Below, piece by piece: positions 33,346 through 42,705 of a stretch of DNA of 64,000 bases. Source of the DNA: Pullichristensenella sp002068815 (GTDB lineage Bacteria > Bacillota > Clostridia > Christensenellales > Aristaeellaceae); contig JAXGXF010000009.1 of the NCBI GenBank assembly GCA_040772885.1, positions 1-64,000 of the forward strand, written 5' to 3'. Every line of letters begins with the position of its first letter. Within the stretch, counting starts at the first letter, position 1. Made by a program: the position numbers and the translations under genes. The notes under the pieces are model-generated. The model did not search any database, was not told the DNA's origin, and saw only the letters and a list, made by a program, of their open reading frames with translations.

Positions 33346-34269
33346 CTATTGGAGGTCTCGGATGAGGTTCTCCGTCGCCATCGTCCCCATGTTCTCGGTC
33401 GCGCCGACGGTCGAGGCCGCGCAGTGCGAGCCGAGCACGACGTTGTCGAGCTCGAACCACATTTTGTCCTCCGGGGGCTCGTGCATGAACGCGTCGATGC
33501 CCGCGCCCCAGATGCGGTTCTCCTTCAAGGCCTTCAAGAGCGCGTTTTCGTCGATCAGCCCGCCGCGCGCGGTGTTGATCAAAACCGCGGTCGGCTTCAT
33601 CAGAGCGATCTCGGCCTCGCCGATGAAATCGCGCGTCTCGGGCAGCAGCGGCAGGTGGAGGCTGATGAAGTCCGCCTCGCGGAAGATGCGCTCCGGCTCG
33701 GCGCGCTCGATGCCGTTCGCTCGGGCATAGTCCTCGTCCCAGCAGACGTCGTAGGCCATGACCTTCATCGAGAAGCCCTGCGCGCGCCGGGCTACGTGCT
33801 TCCCGATCGCGCCGAGGCCGAACAGCCCGAGCGTCTTGCGGCTTACGTCGATCGTCGTGACCTTGCCCCAGTCCCCCCGGCGGCACCGCCGGTCGATCGG
33901 CACCACCTTTCGCGAGAGCGCGAGCATCAGCGCCATCGCGTAGTCCGCGACGGCCTCGGAGTTCGCGCCGACGGTGCGCGAGACCTTGATGCCGCGCGCC
34001 TTTGCCGCCTCTAAGTCGATGTTGTCGACGCCGACGCCGTATTTCGCGATCGCGCGCAGCTTCGGGGCCGCCGCGATCACGTCCGCGTCGAACGGGTCTA
34101 CGCCGAGGATCACGCCGACGCAATCGGGGATCGCGCCGAGGATCTGTTCCTTGGACATGATGCCGCCGGTTTCGTTGCCCACGACCTCATAGCCGGCATC
34201 TTTCAGCATTGCGAACAGCGCCGGGTTGTTCTTGCCGTACGAGCGCGGCGTCACGAGCACCTTTTCCAT
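33346..34269 (-). CDS. D-2-hydroxyacid dehydrogenase (phosphoglycerate dehydrogenase-like)
   Basis: 307 residues. NAD-binding GLGAIGKHVARRA loop, the conserved Arg in NTARGGLID, Glu in the HEPPEDK segment and the catalytic His in LGSHCAAST are all present. There is no ACT or regulatory domain, so it need not be serine-pathway SerA. As last gene of the GntR operon, it probably reduces or oxidises a 2-oxo/2-hydroxy acid produced from the same substrate. Confidence 0.85.
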   Translation of the reverse strand: MEKVLVTPRSYGKNNPALFAMLKDAGYEVVGNETGGIMSKEQILGAIPDCVGVILGVDPFDADVIAAAPKLRAIAKYGVGVDNIDLEAAKARGIKVSRTVGANSEAVADYAMALMLALSRKVVPIDRRCRRGDWGKVTTIDVSRKTLGLFGLGAIGKHVARRAQGFSMKVMAYDVCWDEDYARANGIERAEPERIFREADFISLHLPLLPETRDFIGEAEIALMKPTAVLINTARGGLIDENALLKALKENRIWGAGIDAFMHEPPEDKMWFELDNVVLGSHCAASTVGATENMGTMATENLIRDLQ

Positions 34270-34287
34270 GTCTCTGCCCTCCCGAAA

Positions 34288-35223
<936 letters not shown>

Positions 35224-35242
35224 AGGTAAAACCCCTCCCTTT

Positions 35243-36163
35243 TTATCGTTCGCTCCGCGAAAACGCGCTTGCCGGGTTCTCGCGGGTCATTCGCAATATG
35301 TCGGCCTCCGGGACGCCCGATTGACGAAGCATCGGCAGGAACGTCCGGAGCAGGTAGTCGAGCCCGATCTCGCCGCCGTAGCTCGAAAGCCGCGCGGCGG
35401 TCGCGTCGAGCGACAGAAGCAATCTGTCCCGATGCCCGCGCGCGAGCATGTGCAGGATCAGCCGCACCTCGTCCTCGTCGGAATGATACTTGAACCGGCC
35501 GATCGTGTCGTACTCGAGGTAGCAGCCCGCGTCGGCGATCCGCTCGTGGATCGAGAAGTCGCTCGCTTGCCGGTCGGCGTGGCAGAGGATCACGCGCTCG
35601 GGCGGGAGCCCCAGCTTCCCGCAGAGCTCGATCGCCTCGACCGCCCCAGCGCCCGCCTCGGTGTGCAGCATCAGCGGCGCGCCGGCCGCGGCCGCCGCCC
35701 GCGCGGCCGCCTTGAGGTGCGTCCGGAAGCCGCCGACCGCGCCGTCCCTCCCGATCGCGGCCTTGACCGCGCCGGCGACGACCTCCGCGCATTCCTCGGT
35801 GCCGACGGTCAGTTCTCGCAGGAACCGCTCGAAGAGCTCGTCCTCCGAGGCGGCCAGGATTTTGTCGTCCGGCGCGTAGAACATCGGCATGTGAAAGCCC
35901 GTGACCGCGACGATCGACACGCCGCTCCCCTCGCTCAATCTCCGCAGCGCGCGCGCGTCGCGGCCGGCCCCCACGGGCTGCGCGTCGACGATCGCCGAGC
36001 CTCCCGCCTCGCGGTAGGAGATCAGCTCCGCGAGCGATTTTTCCTCGTCCGAAATCTCGAGTGCCGGGTAGTTCGCGGCCGCGGGCGTCCGGCGGACGAA
36101 GATGTGCTCGTGCGGCTGCATGTGCCCCGGGTTTGCGGCGGGGCCGAGTACGGTCAGCGGCAT
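35243..36163 (-). CDS. Phosphotriesterase-family amidohydrolase (lactonase-like)
   Basis: 306 residues. Metal ligands of the phosphotriesterase barrel are visible: HEHIFV at residues 18-23, a candidate bridging Lys in THLKAA, HTEAG, CHADR and the final Asp in LLSLDAT. Members are often lactonases acting on sugar or acyl lactones. One base separates it from gntR, so it is the first structural gene of the operon. The substrate is unknown; a lactone feeding the two downstream dehydrogenases is a reasonable inference. Confidence 0.8.
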   Translation of the reverse strand: MPLTVLGPAANPGHMQPHEHIFVRRTPAAANYPALEISDEEKSLAELISYREAGGSAIVDAQPVGAGRDARALRRLSEGSGVSIVAVTGFHMPMFYAPDDKILAASEDELFERFLRELTVGTEECAEVVAGAVKAAIGRDGAVGGFRTHLKAAARAAAAAGAPLMLHTEAGAGAVEAIELCGKLGLPPERVILCHADRQASDFSIHERIADAGCYLEYDTIGRFKYHSDEDEVRLILHMLARGHRDRLLLSLDATAARLSSYGGEIGLDYLLRTFLPMLRQSGVPEADILRMTRENPASAFSRSER

Positions 36164-36164
36164 G

Positions 36165-36914
36165 TCAGCCTCCTATGTCGAGCTCGACCTCGAAGCGGTT
36201 CTTGTCGCCGCGGTAGCGCGCGATCGAGTACTCGACCGGCTGCCCCTCGAAGTTGTAGCCGACCGTCCGCGAAAACTGCACGGGCGCGCCGACGGGGATG
36301 TTCAGAAGCCGCGCGTCGTCGGCGTTCGCGGCGACGGCCTCGAGCACGCGCGTCACGCGGCAGACGCGGCTCTCCGGGCGCGTCGAGAGCACCTCGTAGA
36401 GCGACTCCCGCTGGAAGTCGTGCTCGAGTAGGAACGCGCACCTGTCGAGCGGCAGAAGCGTCCGGACGGTCACGATCGGCTCGTGGTCTACGAACCGCCT
36501 GCGCGAGAGCGCGAGCATCTTCGCGTTCTCCTCGAGCTCGAACTGCTCCGCGTCCGCGGGCGTTACCTTCGCGGCCCCGAGAAACAGCACCTCGGTCGAC
36601 GGCACGCCGCCCGCGCGCGCGATCTGCTCGTTGAAGCTCTCGAGCCGCTTGATGAAGTCCTGCTTGATCTTGACGGATTTGACGAACGTCCCCTTGCTCT
36701 TGACGCAGTAGAGCCAGCCCTCGTGCCGGAGCTCCGCAACCGCCTGCCGGACGGTCGTGCGGCTGACCTCGAACATCTCCGAGAGCTCCTTCTCGGTCGG
36801 GATCGCCTCGTCGACTAAGTACGCGCCGGCCTTGATCTCCTCGAGCAATATCTGCTTCAGCTGGAAATACAGCGGAATCGGCACGTTCTTGTCCAGCGTC
36901 CGGTCGTTGAGCAC
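36165..36914 (-). CDS. GntR/HutC-family transcriptional regulator
   Basis: 249 residues. An N-terminal winged helix (PTEKELSEMFEVSRTTVRQAV, recognition helix near residues 50-58) and a C-terminal UTRA ligand domain (about 95-245, ending in PVEYSIARYRGDKNRFEVEL). It starts with GTG at 36914 behind the Shine-Dalgarno aagggaggga. It leads the operon and is preceded by a perfect palindrome at the start of transcription, so it probably represses itself and the three downstream enzymes until a pathway compound binds. Confidence 0.9.
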   Translation of the reverse strand: MLNDRTLDKNVPIPLYFQLKQILLEEIKAGAYLVDEAIPTEKELSEMFEVSRTTVRQAVAELRHEGWLYCVKSKGTFVKSVKIKQDFIKRLESFNEQIARAGGVPSTEVLFLGAAKVTPADAEQFELEENAKMLALSRRRFVDHEPIVTVRTLLPLDRCAFLLEHDFQRESLYEVLSTRPESRVCRVTRVLEAVAANADDARLLNIPVGAPVQFSRTVGYNFEGQPVEYSIARYRGDKNRFEVELDIGG

Positions 36915-36938
36915 GCGCGTCCCTCCCTTGAGATCATA

Positions 36939-36950
36939 ATGTCATGACAT
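36939..36950. promoter_or_regulatory. Candidate GntR operator ATGTCATGACAT
   Basis: A perfect 12-base palindrome 10 bases downstream of the -10 box, covering the predicted transcription start of the GntR operon. Confidence 0.6.
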
Positions 36951-36960
36951 AGCTATATTT

Positions 36961-36988
36961 ATTATACCGCGTTTCGCGCCGTTTGCAA
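36961..36988 (-). promoter_or_regulatory. Promoter of the GntR operon
   Basis: On the minus strand TTGCAA (36983-36988), 16-base spacer, TATAAT (36961-36966). Confidence 0.65.
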
Positions 36989-36994
36989 GGGAAA

Positions 36995-37594
36995 TTACGA
37001 AAATTTCTCCGAAAATGCGCGCGGGGGCTCCTCCGGATGCGCCTCGACGACCGTGAGGTGCGCCGGCTCGTCCGACGCGGCGCAGATCAGGCAGTTTCCG
37101 AGCTCCGCGCGCGCGAGGTACGCAGCGTGCCGGCCGAGCAAATAGATCTCGTCCTCGCCGGCGCAGAGCGTGCGGAAGCTGCCGGAGAGCCCCTCGCCGG
37201 TCAGCTTCAAATAGCTCTCGATGCCGACCCACTCGCGCACGGGCATGGGCGACCTGCGGTCCTTTTCCTCGATATCGACGCCGACCGGCAAGTCGGAAAT
37301 CGCGCAGATCGCGAAGTCCCCCGCGTGCGCGAGGCTGATGCGCGGCGCTCCCGACAGAAGCTCCGGCTTGCCATTTTTGAGATACCGGTACTTCGGCGGC
37401 GGCGCGTAGTCGGGCACCAGCGCCTTTAGCGCCGCGTCGAGCGCCAGCTCCGCGCCGAGCGAGCGCCGCCGGTCCGACGCCCGCCGGTATTCCCGGATGT
37501 GCCGCGCGCGCGCGTCGGAAACCGCGCGCAGCCATCGCGCGTCGTCCGCGTCGAGCAGGCTCACGTCCACCGCGTACACAAAAATCTCTCTCAT
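36995..37594 (-). CDS. 4'-phosphopantetheinyl transferase (Sfp type)
   Basis: 199 residues. SLAHAGDFAICAI and PVGVDIEE (Mg ligands D107 and E109), then WVGIESYLKLTGEGL with E126 in the WxxKE-like motif, are the Sfp signatures. It transfers phosphopantetheine from CoA to a carrier protein. No polyketide, peptide or acyl carrier gene is near, so the partner is elsewhere. ATG 37594 has no Shine-Dalgarno; a consensus -10 box ends 6 bases before it, so the mRNA is predicted to be leaderless. ATG 37612 lies upstream of that -10. Confidence 0.85.
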   Translation of the reverse strand: MREIFVYAVDVSLLDADDARWLRAVSDARARHIREYRRASDRRRSLGAELALDAALKALVPDYAPPPKYRYLKNGKPELLSGAPRISLAHAGDFAICAISDLPVGVDIEEKDRRSPMPVREWVGIESYLKLTGEGLSGSFRTLCAGEDEIYLLGRHAAYLARAELGNCLICAASDEPAHLTVVEAHPEEPPRAFSEKFS

Positions 37595-37600
37595 GCGCAC

Positions 37601-37629
37601 ATTATAGCCCAAATGCCCGGGCGAATCAA
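37601..37629 (-). promoter_or_regulatory. Promoter of the phosphopantetheinyl transferase, predicted leaderless
   Basis: On the minus strand TTGATT (37624-37629), 17-base spacer, TATAAT (37601-37606), then 6 bases to ATG. The start of transcription would coincide with the start codon. Confidence 0.55.
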
Positions 37630-37653
37630 GGAGCCGCCCTTCCGAGCGGCCCC
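37630..37653 (-). terminator. Hairpin after the carB-dapF-like gene
   Basis: GGGGCCGC pairs with GCGGCTCC (8 pairs, one G-U) around an 8-base loop, just after the stop at 37659. Only a TT follows, so termination may be inefficient and could feed the downstream phosphopantetheinyl transferase. Confidence 0.45.
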
Positions 37654-37658
37654 CGTTT

Positions 37659-40600
37659 TCAGTATTCGATCTCTCCCTCGAACGCGAGGTTCGTCTCGCC
37701 GGTCAGCGACACCCGTCCGCGCTCGTACCGGGCGATCAGGTCGCCGCCGGGGAGCTTGACCGCGATGTCCTCGCCCTCCCTGCACAGCCCGTTTTTGACC
37801 GCCGCGACGGTCGCCGCGCACGCGCCGGTTCCGCAGGCGAGCGTCTCGCCGTTGCTGCGCTCGTAGGTGCGCAATTTCAGCATCCGCTCGCTGACAGCGC
37901 GCGCGAACGACGCGTTGACGCGCTCCGGGAAGATGTCCGCGCCCTCGAACGCCGGGCCGAGCTTCGCGAGATCCAGCGCGTCGACGCGCTCGACGAACGT
38001 CACGCAGTGCGGGTTGCCGAGCGACAGGCACGTGATCCGGTACTCCTTCCCCGCGAACACATGCGGCCGATCGACGATCTCCGCCCCGGGCAGATTGACC
38101 GGCACGCGCGCGGGGGAAAACTCCGGGACGCCCATGTCGACGCGCGCGGAGGAGACCCTGCCGTCGCTCAGGAACAGCTCGACGCGCTTGACGTTCCCGC
38201 CCGCCTCGACGGTCACGACTTCCTTGGCGGCGATCCCCTTGTCATACAGGTACTTGCCGACGAGCATCAGGCACGCGCCCGCCATGCCGCCGGCGGAGCC
38301 GTCGCGGTTGAACATGCGCATCCTCGCGTCCGCGACGTCGGACTGCTCGATCAGCGCGATGCCGTCGCCGCCGATGCCGAAGTGCCGATCGCACAGGCTG
38401 ACGCACAGCGACTCCGCGCAGGACACGCGGCCGTCGCGGTTGTCGACGACGATGTAGTCGGTGCCCGCGCACTGCATCTTCGAAAAGCGCAGCCGGCTCC
38501 GGGAGGCGCGCATGTGGTTTAAGTCGACGAGCTCGGTGTTCCGCTCGTTGTAGCGGCTCTTTAAGATGTCCGCGAGCGCGTTCGCGGTGTCGAGCGAGGT
38601 CAGGCACGCGATCGACAGCGACAGCGCGCGCCGGTGCAGCGCGATGTAGTCGTCCATCGTCTGATCGAAGACCGCGCCCGTGTAGACGATGTAGCGGATT
38701 TTGCCGCTCTCGAGCAGCTTGAACGCGTCGTCGGACTGCTTGATGCCCGGGATTTCGACGACGTCGATGCCGAGCTGCCGGATCGCGCGCGCGGTCGTCT
38801 CGGTCGCGTACATGGCCGCTCCAAGGTCGAAGAACTTCTTCGCGAGCGCCATCAGCCCGTAGTGGTCTCGGTCGTCGAGGGATAACAGGACCCCCATCTT
38901 CCCCGCCGACGGCACGCGTATGCCCGCGGCGGTCAGGCCCTTGAACAGCGCCTCGTTCATGTTCTTGCCGACGCCGAGCACCTCGCCGGTCGACTTCATC
39001 TCGGGGCCCAAATAGCTGTTGACGTCCGCGAGCTTCTCGAACGAGAACACCGGCACCTTGACCGCGAAATACGGCGGCGTGCGCACGAGCCCGGTGCCGC
39101 AGCCGAGGTCCTTCAATTTCGCGCCGAGCATCACGCGGGAGGCCAGGTCGACCATCGGAACGCCCGTCACCTTGCTGATGTACGGAACCGTCCGCGACGC
39201 GCGCGGGTTGACCTCGATCACGTAGAGCCGGCCCTCGTAGATCAGATACTGAATGTTTACGAGCCCCTTCGTGCCGAGCGCGAGCGCGAGCCTCTCCGAG
39301 CAGTCGATCAGCTCCTTCTTCATGCCGTCGGTCAGGTTGTACGGCGGGTACACGGCGATGGAGTCGCCCGAGTGCACGCCCGCGCGCTCGATGTGCTCCA
39401 TGATGCCGGGGATCAATACGTCCTCGCCGTCCGAGATCACATCGACCTCGAGCTCGATGCCGGGCATGTACTTGTCGACGAGCACGGGGTTCTCGATGCC
39501 GGTTAAGAGGATCGTCCGCATGTAGGCGCGGACCTCCTTGTCGGCGTACGCGATCGTCATGTTCTGGCCGCCGATGACGTAGCTCGGGCGCACGAGCACC
39601 GGGTAGCCGAGCTTGTTTGCGGCAAGGACGGCCTCTTCCTCGGTCAATACGCCCATGCCCGCCGGGCGGCGGATGCCGAGCGATTCGAGCATCTTGTCGA
39701 ACCGGTCGCGGTCCTCGGCCAGGTCGATGCCCTCGGCGGAGGTGCCGAGGATGCGTATGCCGTGCCGGTCGAGCGCCTTCGCGAGCTTGACCGCCGTCTG
39801 CCCGCCGAACGCGACGACGACGCCGACCGGGTTCTCCGCGGCGACGACGCTCAGCACGTCCTCCTCGGTCAGCGGCTCGAAGTAGAGCCGGTCGGCCGTG
39901 TCGTAGTCGGTCGAGACGGTCTCGGGGTTGTTGTTGACGATGGCGACCTCGTAGCCCATCTCGCGCAGCGCGCGCACGCAGTGCACGGACGAGTAGTCGA
40001 ACTCGATGCCCTGGCCTATGCGGATCGGCCCGGAGCCGAGCACGACGATCGTCGGCCGGCCGCTGCGCGGGAACCGGCGGGAGTCGCAGGCCTTATCCGT
40101 CGTCGCGTAGAAGTAGGGCGTCTCGGCGTCGAACTCCGCCGCGCAGGTGTCGACCATCTTATAGCTGAACAGGAACGCGCCGGGGGCGTCGACGCCGAGC
40201 CGCTTCAAGGCTTTGTCGGTGTAGCCGAGGCGCTTGCCCTCAGCGTAGCTCGGGTTCTTCTCGAAGTCCGCGAGCTTCCGGAGCCTGCCTAAGAAAAACC
40301 GGTCGATGCGCGTGATTTCGAAGATTTCGTCGAAGGACACGCCGGCCGCGATCGCCTCGAACACGGTGAACAGCCTGCGGTCGTCCATCGCCGCGAGGCG
40401 CTTTCTGATGTCGCCGTCCTGTTTGAGGTTCAGCGTATCCATGCCGATCTCCGAGCCGCGCACGGCCTTCATCAGCGCCGCCTCGAACGTCGGCGCGATC
40501 GCCATGACCTCGCCGGTCGCCTTCATCTGCGTGCCGAGCCTCCGGCTGGCGCCGGCGAACTTGTCGAACGGCCAGCGCGGCAGCTTCACGACGACGTAGT

Positions 40601-41651
40601 CGATCGCGGGCTCGAAGCACGCGCAGGCCTTGCCGGTCACGTCGTTCTTGATCTCGTCGAGCCGATAGCCGAGCGCGATCTTCGCCGCGACCTTCGCGAT
40701 CGGGTAGCCGGTCGCCTTCGACGCGAGCGCGGACGAGCGCGACACGCGCGGGTTGACCTCGATGACCGCGTACTCGAAGCTGTCCGGGTTCAGCGCGAAC
40801 TGGCAGTTGCAGCCGCCGACGACGCCGAGCGCCGAGACGATGTCGATCGCGGCGGTGCGCAGGATGTTGTACTCGCGGTTCGCGAGCGTCAAGGCCGGAG
40901 CGACGACGATCGAGTCGCCGGTGTGCACGCCGACGGGGTCGACGTTCTCCATCGAGCAGATCGCGATCGCGTTGCCGACGCCGTCGCGCATGACCTCGAA
41001 CTCGATCTCCTTCCAGCCGTAGATGTATTTCTCGATCAGCGCCTGGTGGATCGGCGACGCCTCGAGGCCGATCGCGGCGACCGCCGATAGCTCGTCCGCG
41101 CTGTACGCGACGCCGCCGCCCGCGCCGCCCAGCGTGAACGCCGGGCGCACGATGACCGGATAGCCGATCTTTTCGGCGATTTCGAGCGCGTGTTCGACGT
41201 CGGTCGCCGTCGCGGACGGGATCAGCGGCTGGCCGATCGCCTCCATCGTCTCCTTGAACAGCTCCCGGTCCTCGGCGCGGTCGATCGCCTCCGCGGGGGT
41301 TCCGAGTATGTGGACGCCCATCCGGTCGAGGAAGCCCTCCTTCGCAAGCTGCGAGGAGACCGTCAGCCCCGTCTGCCCGCCGAAGCCCGCGAGCAGCCCG
41401 TCCGGGCGCTCCTTCTCGATGATGCGGCGGATCGTCTCCAAGGTCAGAGGTTCGAGGTAGATTTCGTCGGCATTGGCCCTGTCCGTCATGATGGTCGCGG
41501 GGTTCGAATTCACGAGCACGACCTCGAGCCCGGCGGCCTTCAACACGCGGCAGGCCTGCGTGCCCGCGTAGTCGAACTCCGCCGCCTGCCCGATGACGAT
41601 GGGTCCGGAGCCGATCATCATGACCTTTTTGATTCCCTCAAGCATCGGCAT
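37659..41651 (-). CDS. carB: Carbamoyl-phosphate synthase large subunit fused to a DapF-like domain
   Basis: 1330 residues in one frame. Residues 1 to about 1050 are a complete CarB: two ATP-grasp halves (IGSGPIVIGQAAEFDYAG at the start, LGSGPIRIGQGIEFDYSS in the middle) and the MGS-like allosteric domain. After a short linker, residues about 1055-1330 form a full-length diaminopimelate epimerase fold (SKMQCAGTDYIVVDN, FNRDGS, SLGNPHCVTF, TLACGTGAC). The first catalytic cysteine of DapF (in MCGN) is Ala1124 (MAGA), and the substrate Asn in GNDY is Thr; the second cysteine (C1273) remains. Epimerase activity is thus unlikely. Gene start ATG 41651 has the Shine-Dalgarno gggaggga and overlaps carA by 14 bases. 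Last gene of the arginine operon. Confidence 0.92.
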   Translation of the reverse strand: MPMLEGIKKVMMIGSGPIVIGQAAEFDYAGTQACRVLKAAGLEVVLVNSNPATIMTDRANADEIYLEPLTLETIRRIIEKERPDGLLAGFGGQTGLTVSSQLAKEGFLDRMGVHILGTPAEAIDRAEDRELFKETMEAIGQPLIPSATATDVEHALEIAEKIGYPVIVRPAFTLGGAGGGVAYSADELSAVAAIGLEASPIHQALIEKYIYGWKEIEFEVMRDGVGNAIAICSMENVDPVGVHTGDSIVVAPALTLANREYNILRTAAIDIVSALGVVGGCNCQFALNPDSFEYAVIEVNPRVSRSSALASKATGYPIAKVAAKIALGYRLDEIKNDVTGKACACFEPAIDYVVVKLPRWPFDKFAGASRRLGTQMKATGEVMAIAPTFEAALMKAVRGSEIGMDTLNLKQDGDIRKRLAAMDDRRLFTVFEAIAAGVSFDEIFEITRIDRFFLGRLRKLADFEKNPSYAEGKRLGYTDKALKRLGVDAPGAFLFSYKMVDTCAAEFDAETPYFYATTDKACDSRRFPRSGRPTIVVLGSGPIRIGQGIEFDYSSVHCVRALREMGYEVAIVNNNPETVSTDYDTADRLYFEPLTEEDVLSVVAAENPVGVVVAFGGQTAVKLAKALDRHGIRILGTSAEGIDLAEDRDRFDKMLESLGIRRPAGMGVLTEEEAVLAANKLGYPVLVRPSYVIGGQNMTIAYADKEVRAYMRTILLTGIENPVLVDKYMPGIELEVDVISDGEDVLIPGIMEHIERAGVHSGDSIAVYPPYNLTDGMKKELIDCSERLALALGTKGLVNIQYLIYEGRLYVIEVNPRASRTVPYISKVTGVPMVDLASRVMLGAKLKDLGCGTGLVRTPPYFAVKVPVFSFEKLADVNSYLGPEMKSTGEVLGVGKNMNEALFKGLTAAGIRVPSAGKMGVLLSLDDRDHYGLMALAKKFFDLGAAMYATETTARAIRQLGIDVVEIPGIKQSDDAFKLLESGKIRYIVYTGAVFDQTMDDYIALHRRALSLSIACLTSLDTANALADILKSRYNERNTELVDLNHMRASRSRLRFSKMQCAGTDYIVVDNRDGRVSCAESLCVSLCDRHFGIGGDGIALIEQSDVADARMRMFNRDGSAGGMAGACLMLVGKYLYDKGIAAKEVVTVEAGGNVKRVELFLSDGRVSSARVDMGVPEFSPARVPVNLPGAEIVDRPHVFAGKEYRITCLSLGNPHCVTFVERVDALDLAKLGPAFEGADIFPERVNASFARAVSERMLKLRTYERSNGETLACGTGACAATVAAVKNGLCREGEDIAVKLPGGDLIARYERGRVSLTGETNLAFEGEIEY

Positions 41652-42705
41652 GCGGCTTCCCTCCCATCATCGCGACAAAGCGGTCGAACAGAAACGCGGT
41701 GTCCTCCGGCCCCGAGCACGCCTCGGGGTGGAACTGCACGGAGAACGCGTCGAGCGAGGGATAGTCGATGCCCTCGCAGGTTCCGTCGTTCGCGTTGACA
41801 TACCGGAGCACGCCGGGCACGCTGTCCACCTCGACCGCGTAGCCGTGGTTCTGCGAGGTGATGTACGTGCGCGCGCCGCCGACGTCCCTGACCGGCTGGT
41901 TGCCGCCGCGGTGGCCGTACTTGAGCTTTTTCGTGCGCCCGCCCTGCGAAAGCGCCATCAACTGGTGGCCGAGGCAGATCCCAAAAACCGGGAGCTTGCC
42001 CATGAGCTTTCGGACCTGCTCGATCTCGAACGGGTTGTCCAGCGGGTCGCCGGGGCCGTTTCCGAGCATGAGGCCGTCGAACCCTCCCGCGAGGATTTCC
42101 TCCGCAGGAGTATCGTTGGGGAACAGATTGACCGTGCACCCGCGCCGGTTCAGCGCCCGGAGGATGCCGCGCTTCGCGCCGTAGTCGATCAGCGCGACGC
42201 GGAACCGCTCGTCCTCCGCCGGGAAGGCCCTCCGCCCCCCCCCGCTCGCGGCCGCGACCGCGTTGTCGATCCGCCACGCCGCGATTTCCGCGAGGTTCCC
42301 GGGGATTTCATCGCAGAGCATCGCGTTCGCGACGCCCTTCTCACGCAAAAGCCGCGTGATCTCGCGCGTGTCCACGCCGTATATGCCCGGCACGCCGCGC
42401 TCCCTCAGAAACGCGTCGACCGTGCCCTCCGAGCGGAAGTTCGAGGGCAGTTCGCACCACTCGCGCACGACGTAGCCGCGCGCGAGGCACCTGCCCTCGA
42501 AGTCGTCCGGGATCACGCCGTAGTTGCCGATCATCGGAAACGTCTGCAATATGATCTGCCCGCAGTAGCTCGGGTCGGTCAGGGTCTCGAGATAGCCGAC
42601 CATGTTCGTCGTGAACACGAGCTCGCCGATCGCCGACGCGTCCGCGCCGAACGCGAACCCCTCGAACGCCTCGCCGGAGCTCAAAACGAGATAGCGCCGC
42701 TTCAC
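41638..42705 (-). CDS. carA: Carbamoyl-phosphate synthase small subunit
   Basis: 355 residues. The N-terminal CarA domain (LVFTTNMVGYLETLTDPSY) is followed by a class I glutamine amidotransferase with the nucleophile Cys in GICLGHQ and the His/Glu pair in FHPEA. It supplies ammonia from glutamine to CarB. It begins with GTG 42705, overlapping the argD stop (GTGA), with Shine-Dalgarno aaagaggtga. The in-frame extension to 42828 lies inside argD and is not used. Confidence 0.95.
   Translation of the reverse strand: MKRRYLVLSSGEAFEGFAFGADASAIGELVFTTNMVGYLETLTDPSYCGQIILQTFPMIGNYGVIPDDFEGRCLARGYVVREWCELPSNFRSEGTVDAFLRERGVPGIYGVDTREITRLLREKGVANAMLCDEIPGNLAEIAAWRIDNAVAAASGGGRRAFPAEDERFRVALIDYGAKRGILRALNRRGCTVNLFPNDTPAEEILAGGFDGLMLGNGPGDPLDNPFEIEQVRKLMGKLPVFGICLGHQLMALSQGGRTKKLKYGHRGGNQPVRDVGGARTYITSQNHGYAVEVDSVPGVLRYVNANDGTCEGIDYPSLDAFSVQFHPEACSGPEDTAFLFDRFVAMMGGKPHADA

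Noticed and set aside
35243..36163. Phosphotriesterase-family gene considered as true organophosphate hydrolase
   Set aside because: The family's bacterial members in such operons are usually lactonases, and nothing here points to phosphotriester chemistry.
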